Shown here: positions 35,380-44,090 of the stretch, one piece after another
Position numbering within the stretch: position 1 is the first letter of the stretch
Layout of the letters: each line of letters opens with the position of its first letter
Origin: an uncultured Ectothiorhodospiraceae bacterium
GTDB taxonomy: Bacteria > Pseudomonadota > Gammaproteobacteria > CAMYNG01
Length of the DNA: 64,000 bases
Direction of reading: 5' to 3'
Assembly (NCBI GenBank): GCA_947259765.1
Contig: CAMYNG010000005.1
Location: 1 to 64,000, forward strand
Notes under the pieces: generated by a model
Seen by the model: only the letters and a program-made list of their open reading frames with translations
What the model was told of the DNA's origin: nothing
Database searches by the model: none
Made by a program: the position numbers and the translations under genes

Positions 35380-35793
35380 ATGCAACCAAAACATACTGAA
35401 CTCGTACAGGCAAGCTGGCAAAAGGTCCTACCTATTGCCGAACAGTTTGCTGAAACCTTTTATGGCAAACTTTTCGCATTGGATCCGAAACTCAATCCGT
35501 TGTTTACTACGGATATGGACAAACAGGGCCGCAAGCTAATAAGCGCTCTGCATGTTCTTGTACTAACACTGGGTAATTTCGATGCCTTTACCGTACAGGT
35601 ACGCACCATCAGTCAACGACATCGCGCCTATGGCGTCACGAACAGTGATTACGCTACTTTTGGTGAGGCCTTGCTCTGGACACTGGAGCAAGGCCTTGAT
35701 GAAGACTTCAGTTTAGAAGTTGAACTTGCCTGGCGAAAAGCCTATGACCTGGTTACTGAAGTGATGCGCACAACGGCGGAACGTGCGGCATAA
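35380..35793 (+). CDS. Single-domain globin (Vitreoscilla hemoglobin type)
   Basis: A 137-residue globin without reductase domain. The proximal heme His is in TISQRHRAYGV (about residue 83), and DMDKQGRKLISAL supplies the E-helix with Gln at the distal position as in Vitreoscilla hemoglobin. The C-terminal helix ends ELAWRKAYDLVTEVM. Likely roles are oxygen binding or NO detoxification with a separate reductase. The neighbour on the other strand is a CDGSH/FMN fusion (6 bp between stops), but no operon link exists because the genes converge. No clear Shine-Dalgarno. Confidence 0.88.
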   Translation: MQPKHTELVQASWQKVLPIAEQFAETFYGKLFALDPKLNPLFTTDMDKQGRKLISALHVLVLTLGNFDAFTVQVRTISQRHRAYGVTNSDYATFGEALLWTLEQGLDEDFSLEVELAWRKAYDLVTEVMRTTAERAA

Positions 35794-35799
35794 GACGGG

Positions 35800-37326
35800 C
35801 TAACGTTCTGAGCTGAACCCCGCGAAGTTGATGCCGCTGAGTTCGGTCATGTCTTTCTTCCAGGTAGTGATATCGTTGTAGTTAAACTCACTCAGGTGGC
35901 TATGCCCGCAAGCGCGCGCCATAACCTGCATAAGTTCTACCGAGGCGGTTAGAAAACGTTGTAGGCGCCGGGCCGATTCTTCGACATCAATGTTTTTCCT
36001 CAACTCCGGTTTTTGCGTTGCCACGCCGGCCGGGCACTGGTTGGTGTTACACATGCGTGCGGCAACACAACCGATTGCTTGCAGCGCGCTGTTCGATAAG
36101 GCGACGCCGTCCGCGCCCAATGCCATGGCCTTGATGAAATCCTCGGCCACGCGCAAGCCACCGGTAATAATTAACGTCACGTCCTGGCTATCGCGTTTAT
36201 CGAGATGATAACGGGCGCGCGCCAGTGCCGGAATGGTGGGTACCGAAATATGGTCGCGAAACAACCGCGGTGCAGCGCCCGTGCCACCGCCGCGACCATC
36301 GAGAATGATGTAATCGGCGCCGGCGGCGAGCGCGAAATCAATGTCTTTCTCGATGTGGTTTGCTGATAGTTTCATGCCGATAGGGATTCCACCCGTCAAC
36401 TCGCGTACGCGATCCGAGAACTGCTTAAAATCCGCCGGGGTGCTTAAGTCTGTAAACGTTGGCGGTGAAATAGCATCCTGTCCGGATTGCAGTTTGCGCA
36501 CTGCCGCGATCTTCTCGGTGACCTTGGCGCCCGGCAGGTGACCGCCGGTACCGGTTTTGGCGCCTTGTCCACCTTTGAAATGAAACGCCTGGACTTTACC
36601 GAGCAGTGCTTCCTCGTAACCGAACATGGCCGAAGCGAGCTCATAGAAATAGTGGGAGTTCGCCTGCTGCTCCTCAGGCAACATACCGCCCTCACCGGAA
36701 CAAATGCCGGTGCCGGCTAGCTCCGCTCCCGTTGCCAGCGCGATCTTCGCCTCTTGTGACAACGCACCAAAACTCATGTCGGACACCAGCAGCGGGATGT
36801 CCAGTACCAACGGCTTTTTCGCCCGCGGCCCGATGACCAGCTCCGTGCCTACCGCGGCGTCTTCAAAGAGCGGCTTGGTGTCAAATTGGGCGGTCAGTAC
36901 CTGAATGTCATCCCACTGGGGTAAGGTGGTTCGCGGCACCCCCATGGCGGTCATCTCACCATGATGACCGGTTTTATCGAGGCCATGTCTCGCGAGATCA
37001 TGGATACGTTTGACCGTAGGCTCTTCCGGGGTGGGCTGAATTCCGGCCGAAGCCGGAGCCGAATCCATATCCATCGAGTCGCCTGCGGTCAAAGTTGCAT
37101 GCGTGCCATCACAATACGGCGGATTCGACGTGTGTTTGCACATGCACAGCCACGTCTCGCCGGATTTGTCCGGAGTAAAGGCTACGGGCGTAAATTCCGT
37201 GCCACGATGCGAGCCATCGCAGAATGGTTGGTTTTTCGATCGACCGCAGGCACACCAATAGTACTCGTCACCCGACTTGACCTGCACAGCAATGGGTTTG
37301 CGATCCGCGATATGGGGTTTGCTCAT
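35800..37326 (-). CDS. Fusion of two CDGSH iron-sulfur motifs with a glutamate-synthase-type FMN domain
   Basis: A 508-residue protein. Residues 1-70 hold two CDGSH motifs (CACGRSKNQPFCDGSH near 25-40 and CMCKHTSNPPYCDGTH near 61-76), each a three-Cys/one-His [2Fe-2S] site. From about 115 it is the FMN-binding domain of glutamate synthase (GGQGAKTGTGGHLPG; LDGRGGGTGAAP; CNTNQCPAGVATQ with cysteines for a 3Fe-4S cluster). It lacks the glutaminase domain and NADPH subunit, so it is not a complete glutamate synthase; a redox role with an unknown substrate is likelier. AGGAA precedes the ATG at 37326. A longer frame would start inside a nonamer repeat. Confidence 0.85.
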   Translation of the reverse strand: MSKPHIADRKPIAVQVKSGDEYYWCACGRSKNQPFCDGSHRGTEFTPVAFTPDKSGETWLCMCKHTSNPPYCDGTHATLTAGDSMDMDSAPASAGIQPTPEEPTVKRIHDLARHGLDKTGHHGEMTAMGVPRTTLPQWDDIQVLTAQFDTKPLFEDAAVGTELVIGPRAKKPLVLDIPLLVSDMSFGALSQEAKIALATGAELAGTGICSGEGGMLPEEQQANSHYFYELASAMFGYEEALLGKVQAFHFKGGQGAKTGTGGHLPGAKVTEKIAAVRKLQSGQDAISPPTFTDLSTPADFKQFSDRVRELTGGIPIGMKLSANHIEKDIDFALAAGADYIILDGRGGGTGAAPRLFRDHISVPTIPALARARYHLDKRDSQDVTLIITGGLRVAEDFIKAMALGADGVALSNSALQAIGCVAARMCNTNQCPAGVATQKPELRKNIDVEESARRLQRFLTASVELMQVMARACGHSHLSEFNYNDITTWKKDMTELSGINFAGFSSER

Positions 37327-37368
37327 GGGATTTCCTGTTTTCGGCGTGGTACGAAAAGTTTGATTCAC

Positions 37369-37504
37369 CACAGAGTACACAGAGAAATAGCAATTCAAAA
37401 ACCTTAACTAAAATTGTCACACCGGTGAATGACTTCAAGGGTCGAGGAGTAAAGGCCGCTTTCGAATTGAATTTTAAAACTCTGTTTACACTGTGCCCTC
37501 TGTG
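37369..37504. repeat. Inverted pair of CACAGAGNN nonamer arrays
   Basis: The left arm has two units at 37369-37386 (CACAGAGTA, CACAGAGAA). The right arm has three units in the opposite strand at 37480-37504, one perfect and two with one mismatch, spaced exactly 9 bp. The element fills the gap between the TRAP binding-protein stop and the leader of the CDGSH/FMN gene. No gene is inside. Confidence 0.75.
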
Positions 37505-37527
37505 ATTAAATTTAATTCAAGACGGTT

Positions 37528-38607
37528 TTATCCACGCGCCTTGAGAAACGCAAGCTCGGAGATATCATGCCAGGCGCGCACCTGGTCGCGAAACTTGCGA
37601 AATGAGTCGAACACCTGCTGAGCCGACTTGTCCTTTTTGGCCAGTTCGCCGACGACTTCGTCCGAAAGTGTGCGCAATTTTTGCAGCACGTCATCCGGGA
37701 ACGCCCTTAGTTGAACCTTATGCGTGGTTACCAGATCATGCAGCGCGGCGTTATTGCGCGCCGTGTATTCGGCGAGCATGTCCTGATTCACCACACTACA
37801 GGCGTTACGCACGATGGCTTGCAGATCTTTTGGCAATCCATCGAATGCTTTCTTATTAATGATAGCTTCCAGGGTAGTGCCGGGCTCATGCCAGCCGGGG
37901 TAGTAATAGTATTTGGCCACCTTGTACAACCCAAACGCCAGATCATTGTAAGGCCCGACCCACTCAGTGGCATCAATGGCACCCGATTGCAGCGAGGTAT
38001 ACAGCTCGCCACCGGGCAGATTGACCGGCGTGCCACCGGCGCGCTTGAGCACCTCACCGCCCAGACCCGGAATGCGCATTTTCAGACCCTTGAGATCCGC
38101 CAATGACTTTATTTCCTTGTTAAACCAGCCGCCCATTTGTACGCCGGTATTGCCTGCCGCCGCCGGCACCAGATTAAAGCCGGCGTACATCTGCTCCCAC
38201 AGCTCCATGCCGCCGCCATGATATAGCCAGCCATTCATTTCGTTAGCGGTCAGACCGAAGGGCACGGCAGAGAAAAATTGCGCGGCCTCGATCTTACCTT
38301 TCCAGTAATACGCCGCGCCGTGTCCCATCTGTGCCGTGCCACGCGACACCGCATCAAACACACCGAACGCCGGTACCAGTTCTTTGGCGCCATACACCCT
38401 GACCGAAAGCCGGCCACCGCTCATCTCCGTGATCAGTTTGGCGAGATTATTCGCGCCGGTTCCAAGGCCAGGAAAATTCTTCGGCCAGGTGGTCACCATT
38501 TTCCATTTGATTTTCGTTTCTGCCCGAACTGCTGGGCTGCCTGCGATAGCCGTACCCGCAAGCAGCGAACCGGCGCTCGCACCTTTTAAAAAATCACGTC
38601 GTTTCAT
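37528..38607 (-). CDS. TRAP transporter substrate-binding protein (DctP family, TakP-like)
   Basis: A 359-residue periplasmic receptor. The N-terminus MKRRDFLKGASAG is a twin-arginine signal, followed by a hydrophobic segment and an Ala-x-Ala site, so it is probably exported folded. The mature part has GLKMRIPGLGGEVLKRAGG, with the Arg that contacts substrate carboxylate, and DATEWVGPYNDLAFGLYK. This combination resembles receptors for 2-oxo acids or lactate (TakP group). I use the ATG at 38607 since upstream extension breaks the Tat signal. It is 4.3 kb from, and opposite in strand to, the only TRAP permeases in the window. Confidence 0.9.
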   Translation of the reverse strand: MKRRDFLKGASAGSLLAGTAIAGSPAVRAETKIKWKMVTTWPKNFPGLGTGANNLAKLITEMSGGRLSVRVYGAKELVPAFGVFDAVSRGTAQMGHGAAYYWKGKIEAAQFFSAVPFGLTANEMNGWLYHGGGMELWEQMYAGFNLVPAAAGNTGVQMGGWFNKEIKSLADLKGLKMRIPGLGGEVLKRAGGTPVNLPGGELYTSLQSGAIDATEWVGPYNDLAFGLYKVAKYYYYPGWHEPGTTLEAIINKKAFDGLPKDLQAIVRNACSVVNQDMLAEYTARNNAALHDLVTTHKVQLRAFPDDVLQKLRTLSDEVVGELAKKDKSAQQVFDSFRKFRDQVRAWHDISELAFLKARG

Positions 38608-38908
38608 AATGGATCCTTTTTTTGATCTTGTAAGGTTTCGATGATTTCGCTTGAACCGGCAAACCCCGCACGCCACTGCGCCACCGTCCGTTTAAAAAAT
38701 TTCTTTGTTAATTAATTGGCTGGATCAGTTTGATCGAAGTTTACATTAAAAATCACGCGCAACTTACACTCTTTAGCAAATCGAGTTTTCCACAATTTGC
38801 TCACTGGTAAGCTCGGATTGGATCTGCCATGATTATTGCGGTCAAAAAAATTCTTATAATGTTACGTTTGGCCAGCGTGACTATGACAACAATACGACCG
38901 CTGCACCG
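38608..38908. other. Divergent control region, TRAP receptor / GGDEF-EAL gene
   Basis: About 300 bp with no gene. A perfect TATAAT (38855-38860) lies 48 bp before the GGDEF-EAL start and is a likely -10 element; the best upstream hexamer is TTATTG at 16-bp spacing, which is weak. AAGGATCC precedes the receptor ATG on the other strand. Confidence 0.45.
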
Positions 38909-41791
38909 ATGGAACAAGCCCTTACGCGCATCACTCATCGTCTGATTCGTATCGTTGTCCTCAGCTTCGCTATTACGCCCGTAATCGGTTACGGGGTTGC
39001 CTTTAATTTTGGCCTGCTGGACCTTGATCAGTTCCTGCACACCGCCGCCGTACCGTTGGGATTTGTTTATCTCGCATTACTCGGCGGTCTGGTAATCCAT
39101 CTTCACCGCTATACGCGCCCGTTTGTTAACTGGTTCCAAACCGCGCCTCGCAGGGCACCGCTGCCCGCGCGCCTGACCGATCAATTAGCGGCCTTTAGTA
39201 ATAACTACTGGGCATTTTTTCTTCTTTATGTCCTGCTCATGCCGACTGTGCAACACTGGCTCGGTGCGGGCAGCCCGAACATGAGCGGCAGCAGCAGTTT
39301 GCTGCAGTTCATGTTGCTGCAGCTGGTTATTGCGACACTGGTCGGCATGCCGGGTTACCTGCTCTCACTTAATGTAGTGGGTCAGTTAGTGCGCTATACC
39401 GGGCTGGATCGGGTACAGGTCAGTATGCGCACCAAAGTCATGATCATTGGCGCCTACGTACCGCTGCTAACAACCGGCGCACTTTTAAAGTACTTTTGGT
39501 GGCAAACCGGAAAGTTGCCATTCGAGATTGTCGTGGCCTGGGCGCTGCTGGGTCTGCTCGGCGTGGTCGTCAGTGTGCTGGCCGTCCGCGGCTTGACTCA
39601 GGCGCTACGACCCCTGTCCAGAATCAGCCGGGCCGGCGGGGCGTCGTCACATTCCGAGCTGGCACGCCGTTTACGACCGAGTTCAAATGACGAATTCGGT
39701 TACTTGTTGAACACCCTCGGGCGTCTGTTCCAACGCCTTGGCGAGCAAGATGCCACCGTGCGCGCCATTGTCGACAACGTCGCCGAAGGTATTCTGGTAG
39801 TGAATGCCGACGGTGAGATTCAACTCGCCAACCCCGCTGCTGAACGAATATTTGGGTACCCGGTGCAGGAAATGCACGGTCGCGCGCTGGCCTGGCTGTT
39901 ACCAGACATGGCGCGATTGCTGGAAACACCCGAAAAACTCGAGTCCGGCAACGAGTTTGAAATGGCCTATACCGGTCCCGACAACAAGAACCGCGTAATC
40001 GCATCCTGTATTAGCCAAATGGAGATCGACCACGAGTCGTACTTTGTCTGTCTCACCGCCGATGTGACCGCTCGCAAACACGCAGAGGAAAAGTTGCGTG
40101 ACGCCGAGTCCCGCTACCGCAACCTGGTGGAGACCGCGCATGATCTGGTGTGGAGCATGAACACCGAGGGCCACTGGACCTATCTCAACCGCGCGGCCAA
40201 TGCGATTTACGGCTTTTCACCGGAGGCGATGCTGGGACGGCATTTCAGCGAATTTCAAACCACCGGATCGGCTGAGCGTGACAAGGAGGCCTTTGCCCGG
40301 CTGCTGACAGGGTTTGAATTGGTGCATTACGAAACCGTGCATGCAGATGCGCAGGGCCGCGCCCACCACATCAGCTTTAACGCCCGACCCGTGTTTGATG
40401 AGCGCGGCAAGATCAACGCCATAACTGGTACCGCACGCGATATCACCGAACAAAAGGCATTTGAGCAGGAACTGACCTATCAGGCGCAACACGACACGCT
40501 GACGGGTTTGTATAATCGCACCTACTTTTATCAGGAGCTCACCCGCGTGATCGCGCGCGTGGCTCGCAGCGGTGCGGACTGTGCGCTTTTCTATATCGAC
40601 CTCGATCAGTTCAAGTATATCAATGACACGCTGGGCCACGCCGCCGGCGACCAATTGCTGCAGGAATGCACCCAGATGCTGAAGTCACATATTCGTGAGG
40701 GTGACTTACTGGCGCGCTTCGGCGGTGATGAATTCACCATTCTGCTGTATAACGTCAACGGCACAGAAGCTATTAACGCCGCCGAAAACCTGCGCAGCTT
40801 GTTCGAGAAATTCTCGTTTTTCTATTCGGAAAAAAGTTTTAATGTCACCTGCAGCATCGGTGCAGCGCTGATCAACAGTAGAATTGAATCACCCGACGAC
40901 GTACTTTCGCAGGCCGACCTGGCCTGTAATCTGGCCAAATCGGAAGGGCGCAACCGGGTTCACTTGTATACGCCAAAGGATCCCGCCAAGGCCGGTATGG
41001 CCGAAGACATGGGCTGGGCCGCACGCGTCCGCGAGGCCTGCGAACAAGATGGATTTACGCTTGTCTACCAACCAATTATGTCGGTTGCCGGCGGCACGGT
41101 ACGCGATTATGAAGTCCTGTTGCGTATGAAACTGGACAACGGTGACGTCATATTGCCCGGTGGATTCATGCCAGCGGCGGAGCGGTTTGGTCTAATTCAC
41201 AACGTCGATCGCTGGACCGTTCGCCATGCCATAGCGGAACTGGCAGACGTACACCAGACTAATCCTGAAGTGAGTTTTGCGATTAACCTGTCGGGACGGG
41301 CGTTTGAAGACTCCGGTTTGGTGCAGCTCATCAAGGATCGGCTACGCCATTACGCCGTTTCGCCTGACCGGGTGACGTTTGAAATTACCGAGACAGCCGC
41401 CATTTCCAATCTGACGGCGGCGGTGGACTTCATTACCAGCCTGAGAGATCTTGGCTGCCAGTTTGCACTTGACGACTTTGGCTCGGGCTTTTGTTCCTTC
41501 GCTTATCTCAAGCACCTGCCGGTGGACAAACTGAAGATCGATGGTTCGTTTATTCAGGGGCTAACCGGCGGGCGGGTCGATCAGGCTATGGTACAGTCCA
41601 TGGCACACGTGGCCCATGCGCTGGGCAAACAAACGATTGCCGAGTTTGTCGAGAACGAGGAAACCCTGGAAATACTGCGCGGTTTCGATGTTGATTACGC
41701 ACAAGGTCATTTTGTGGGTGAACCTGGAACTCAGCTACCGGGAAAAACTGACAACGCCGCAACAGACGTTGAGTCGCAACTGGTCAGCTGA
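38909..41791 (+). CDS. Membrane PAS-PAS-GGDEF-EAL protein (c-di-GMP turnover)
   Basis: A 960-residue protein. Residues 1-230 contain about six membrane helices of unknown sensor type, then a HAMP-like linker, two PAS domains (about 285-395 and 400-520), a GGDEF domain (DTLTGLYNR, then FGGDEFTILL near 607-616) and an EAL domain (YEVLLRMK, NLSGRAFED, ETAAISNL, DDFGSGFCSFAYL, KIDGSFI). The GGDEF motif is intact. The EAL triad reads EVL, a substitution also seen in active enzymes; other metal ligands are present. It could both make and break c-di-GMP. Its 3' end overlaps uvrD tail to tail by 8 bp. Confidence 0.92.
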   Translation: MEQALTRITHRLIRIVVLSFAITPVIGYGVAFNFGLLDLDQFLHTAAVPLGFVYLALLGGLVIHLHRYTRPFVNWFQTAPRRAPLPARLTDQLAAFSNNYWAFFLLYVLLMPTVQHWLGAGSPNMSGSSSLLQFMLLQLVIATLVGMPGYLLSLNVVGQLVRYTGLDRVQVSMRTKVMIIGAYVPLLTTGALLKYFWWQTGKLPFEIVVAWALLGLLGVVVSVLAVRGLTQALRPLSRISRAGGASSHSELARRLRPSSNDEFGYLLNTLGRLFQRLGEQDATVRAIVDNVAEGILVVNADGEIQLANPAAERIFGYPVQEMHGRALAWLLPDMARLLETPEKLESGNEFEMAYTGPDNKNRVIASCISQMEIDHESYFVCLTADVTARKHAEEKLRDAESRYRNLVETAHDLVWSMNTEGHWTYLNRAANAIYGFSPEAMLGRHFSEFQTTGSAERDKEAFARLLTGFELVHYETVHADAQGRAHHISFNARPVFDERGKINAITGTARDITEQKAFEQELTYQAQHDTLTGLYNRTYFYQELTRVIARVARSGADCALFYIDLDQFKYINDTLGHAAGDQLLQECTQMLKSHIREGDLLARFGGDEFTILLYNVNGTEAINAAENLRSLFEKFSFFYSEKSFNVTCSIGAALINSRIESPDDVLSQADLACNLAKSEGRNRVHLYTPKDPAKAGMAEDMGWAARVREACEQDGFTLVYQPIMSVAGGTVRDYEVLLRMKLDNGDVILPGGFMPAAERFGLIHNVDRWTVRHAIAELADVHQTNPEVSFAINLSGRAFEDSGLVQLIKDRLRHYAVSPDRVTFEITETAAISNLTAAVDFITSLRDLGCQFALDDFGSGFCSFAYLKHLPVDKLKIDGSFIQGLTGGRVDQAMVQSMAHVAHALGKQTIAEFVENEETLEILRGFDVDYAQGHFVGEPGTQLPGKTDNAATDVESQLVS

Positions 41792-43967
41792 TTCGTAATC
41801 GCGCGAATTCCACCACCAACCACTTGGTACCGGCGAGATCGAAATTGACCTGCACGCGGGAATGCCGGCCAGCGCCCTCATAATTCAGCACAATACCTTC
41901 ACCAAACTTATCATGTACCACGCGCTGTCCCAGCGCCAGGTCCGTGCCACTATCGGTCGCACTTGAGTCTGCAGAATGCTGGTCCCATTGGTTTACGAGG
42001 GGCTCGGAAACGCTGCCCGCCAGACGCACGGCCTCGACAAATTCGAGCGGAAGTTCTGCGATAAAGCGTGACGGCCGGGCATAGGTCTCATTACCGTAGA
42101 GTCGTCGTTTTTCCGCGTAGCTGAGTGTCAATTGTTGCTTGGCACGGGTCATACCCACGTAGCAAAGCCTGCGCTCTTCCTCCAGCCGGCCCGGCTCTTC
42201 CACCGACAAGCGATGCGGGAACAGACCCTCTTCAACACCCGCCAGAAATACCAGCTCAAATTCCAGACCCTTTGCCGAGTGCAAGGTCATGAGCTGCACG
42301 CAGTCATCCCACTCACCAGCCTGTCGCTCACCCGCCTCAAGTGCGGCATGGGAAAGAAAAGCGGACAGGTCGTCCATTTGCTGTACGTCGTCTTCCGGAT
42401 CATCGTATGCAAACAATTGCGCGGCGCTGATTAATTCGTCCAGGTTTTCCAGACGCGCCTGACCTTTTTCACCCTTTTCCTTGCGATAATGATCACGCAA
42501 ACCGCTGGCGTGAATCGTGTGCTCGACCTGCTCGTGGAGTTCCAGGCCCTGGGTATGCAAACCAAGTTGCTCGATCAGGTCGACGAACGCCTGCAGCGAA
42601 CTCAAAGCGCGCGCAGATAATGTCTTTTCTTCCAGCAGAGTGTGTATGGATTGCCACAAGGCCACTCCGGAGTGACGGGCATGTTCACGCACAAGTTCCA
42701 CCGTGCGATTGCCAATACCGCGTGTCGGCACATTGATGACACGCTCCAGCGAGGCATCGTCCAGCCGATTGGACACCACGCGCATGTACGCCAGCGCGTC
42801 TTTTATTTCCTGGCGTTCAAAAAAACGCAGTCCTCCATATACCCGGTAGGGAATAGCATGCTGTATCAGGACTTCTTCAAACACGCGCGACTGTGCGTTG
42901 GAGCGATACAGGATCGCGGTTTCGTTGTAGCGATTACCCTGATCCATCCAGTCGCGGATTCGGTCGACAACAAAATGCGCCTCGTCAATTTCGTTAAAGG
43001 CGTTATAAACCCGCACCGGTTCACCGCTATCACCCGCGGTCCAAAGATTCTTGCCCATGCGATCGGCGTTATGGGCGATCAACGCGTTGGCCGCATTAAG
43101 TATGTTGCTCGTGGAACGGTAGTTTTGTTCCAGACGAATGATGGTGTTATCCGGAAAATCCTGCGAGAGTTGCTGGATATTCTCTACCCGCGCACCACGC
43201 CAGCCATATATGGACTGGTCATCGTCGCCGACCGCAAACATCTTGCCGCTCGCACCGGCCAGTTGGCGCAGCCACGCATACTGGATGGTGTTGGTGTCCT
43301 GGAATTCGTCGACCAACAGATGTCCAAAGCGCTGTTGATAGTGCTGCAGAATGTCCGGTCGGTCGCGCCACAGCTCATGTGCACGCAACAGCAGCTCGGC
43401 GAAATCCACCAGTGCCGAACGTTTGCAGAAAACCTCATAGTTTTCATAAATTGCGATGAGGTGCTGCAGGCGCGGATCACCCTGGTGCGCAAGATGCCCC
43501 GGCCGTTTGCCTTCATCCTTACGTGCATTGATATACCACTGCGCCTCGCGGGGTTGCCACTGGCTTTCATCCAACCCCATTTCCCGAATCACGCGCTTGA
43601 TTACCCGCTGCTGATCATCGCTGTCGAGGATCTGAAAATCCTTCGCCAGCCCACATTCTTGCCAATGGGCACGCAATAGCCTGTGGGCAATGCCATGAAA
43701 CGTACCCACCCAGAGCGCGCCGGCGGGACGCCCCAGCAGTTGTTCAATCCGCCCCCGCATCTCACCCGCGGCCTTGTTGGTAAAGGTCACCGCGAGTATT
43801 CCGTACGGCGAGACCTGCTCGGCCTCCTGTAACCAGGCGATACGGTGCACCAGTACCCGTGTTTTGCCGCTACCGGCGCCGGCCAGCACCAATACATGGC
43901 CGGCAGGCGCACAGACCGCCTGGCGTTGGGCATCGTTGAGGGGATCAAGAATATGCGAGACATCCAT
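41784..43967 (-). CDS. uvrD: DNA helicase II UvrD
   Basis: A 727-residue SF1A helicase acting in nucleotide excision and mismatch repair. Walker A GAGSGKTR is at 30-37, followed by TFTNKAAGEM (Ia), VDEFQDTN (II), GDDDQSIYGWRGA (III), LEQNYRST (IV), LMTLHSAKGLEFE (V) and YVGMTRAKQQL (VI). The C-terminal tail (VVHDKFGEGIVLNYEGAG) is the UvrD/PcrA-type Tudor-like fold that contacts RNA polymerase. Length and tail distinguish it from Rep. It is divergent from the HPt-GGEEF gene. Confidence 0.96.
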   Translation of the reverse strand: MDVSHILDPLNDAQRQAVCAPAGHVLVLAGAGSGKTRVLVHRIAWLQEAEQVSPYGILAVTFTNKAAGEMRGRIEQLLGRPAGALWVGTFHGIAHRLLRAHWQECGLAKDFQILDSDDQQRVIKRVIREMGLDESQWQPREAQWYINARKDEGKRPGHLAHQGDPRLQHLIAIYENYEVFCKRSALVDFAELLLRAHELWRDRPDILQHYQQRFGHLLVDEFQDTNTIQYAWLRQLAGASGKMFAVGDDDQSIYGWRGARVENIQQLSQDFPDNTIIRLEQNYRSTSNILNAANALIAHNADRMGKNLWTAGDSGEPVRVYNAFNEIDEAHFVVDRIRDWMDQGNRYNETAILYRSNAQSRVFEEVLIQHAIPYRVYGGLRFFERQEIKDALAYMRVVSNRLDDASLERVINVPTRGIGNRTVELVREHARHSGVALWQSIHTLLEEKTLSARALSSLQAFVDLIEQLGLHTQGLELHEQVEHTIHASGLRDHYRKEKGEKGQARLENLDELISAAQLFAYDDPEDDVQQMDDLSAFLSHAALEAGERQAGEWDDCVQLMTLHSAKGLEFELVFLAGVEEGLFPHRLSVEEPGRLEEERRLCYVGMTRAKQQLTLSYAEKRRLYGNETYARPSRFIAELPLEFVEAVRLAGSVSEPLVNQWDQHSADSSATDSGTDLALGQRVVHDKFGEGIVLNYEGAGRHSRVQVNFDLAGTKWLVVEFARLRIS

Positions 43968-44090
43968 ATCGGCACGATCTTAGCAGATACGCCCGTGCAG
44001 CCCTATTCAACCGCCGTTTACATTGCCAGCGGTACGGGCTTGCACCGCCTATCGGGTTTATACTTAGCTCACGGGCATGGAACAAAAACG

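Noticed and set aside
35128-35421. 97-codon Cys-rich frame on the minus strand before the globin gene
   Set aside because: It overlaps the globin gene, lacks a ribosome-binding site and matches no family I know; kept only as a note in the gap entry.
42642-43679. 345-codon open frame on the plus strand opposite uvrD
   Set aside because: It is the complement of conserved UvrD helicase motifs, has no recognisable domain and arises from codon bias of the real gene.
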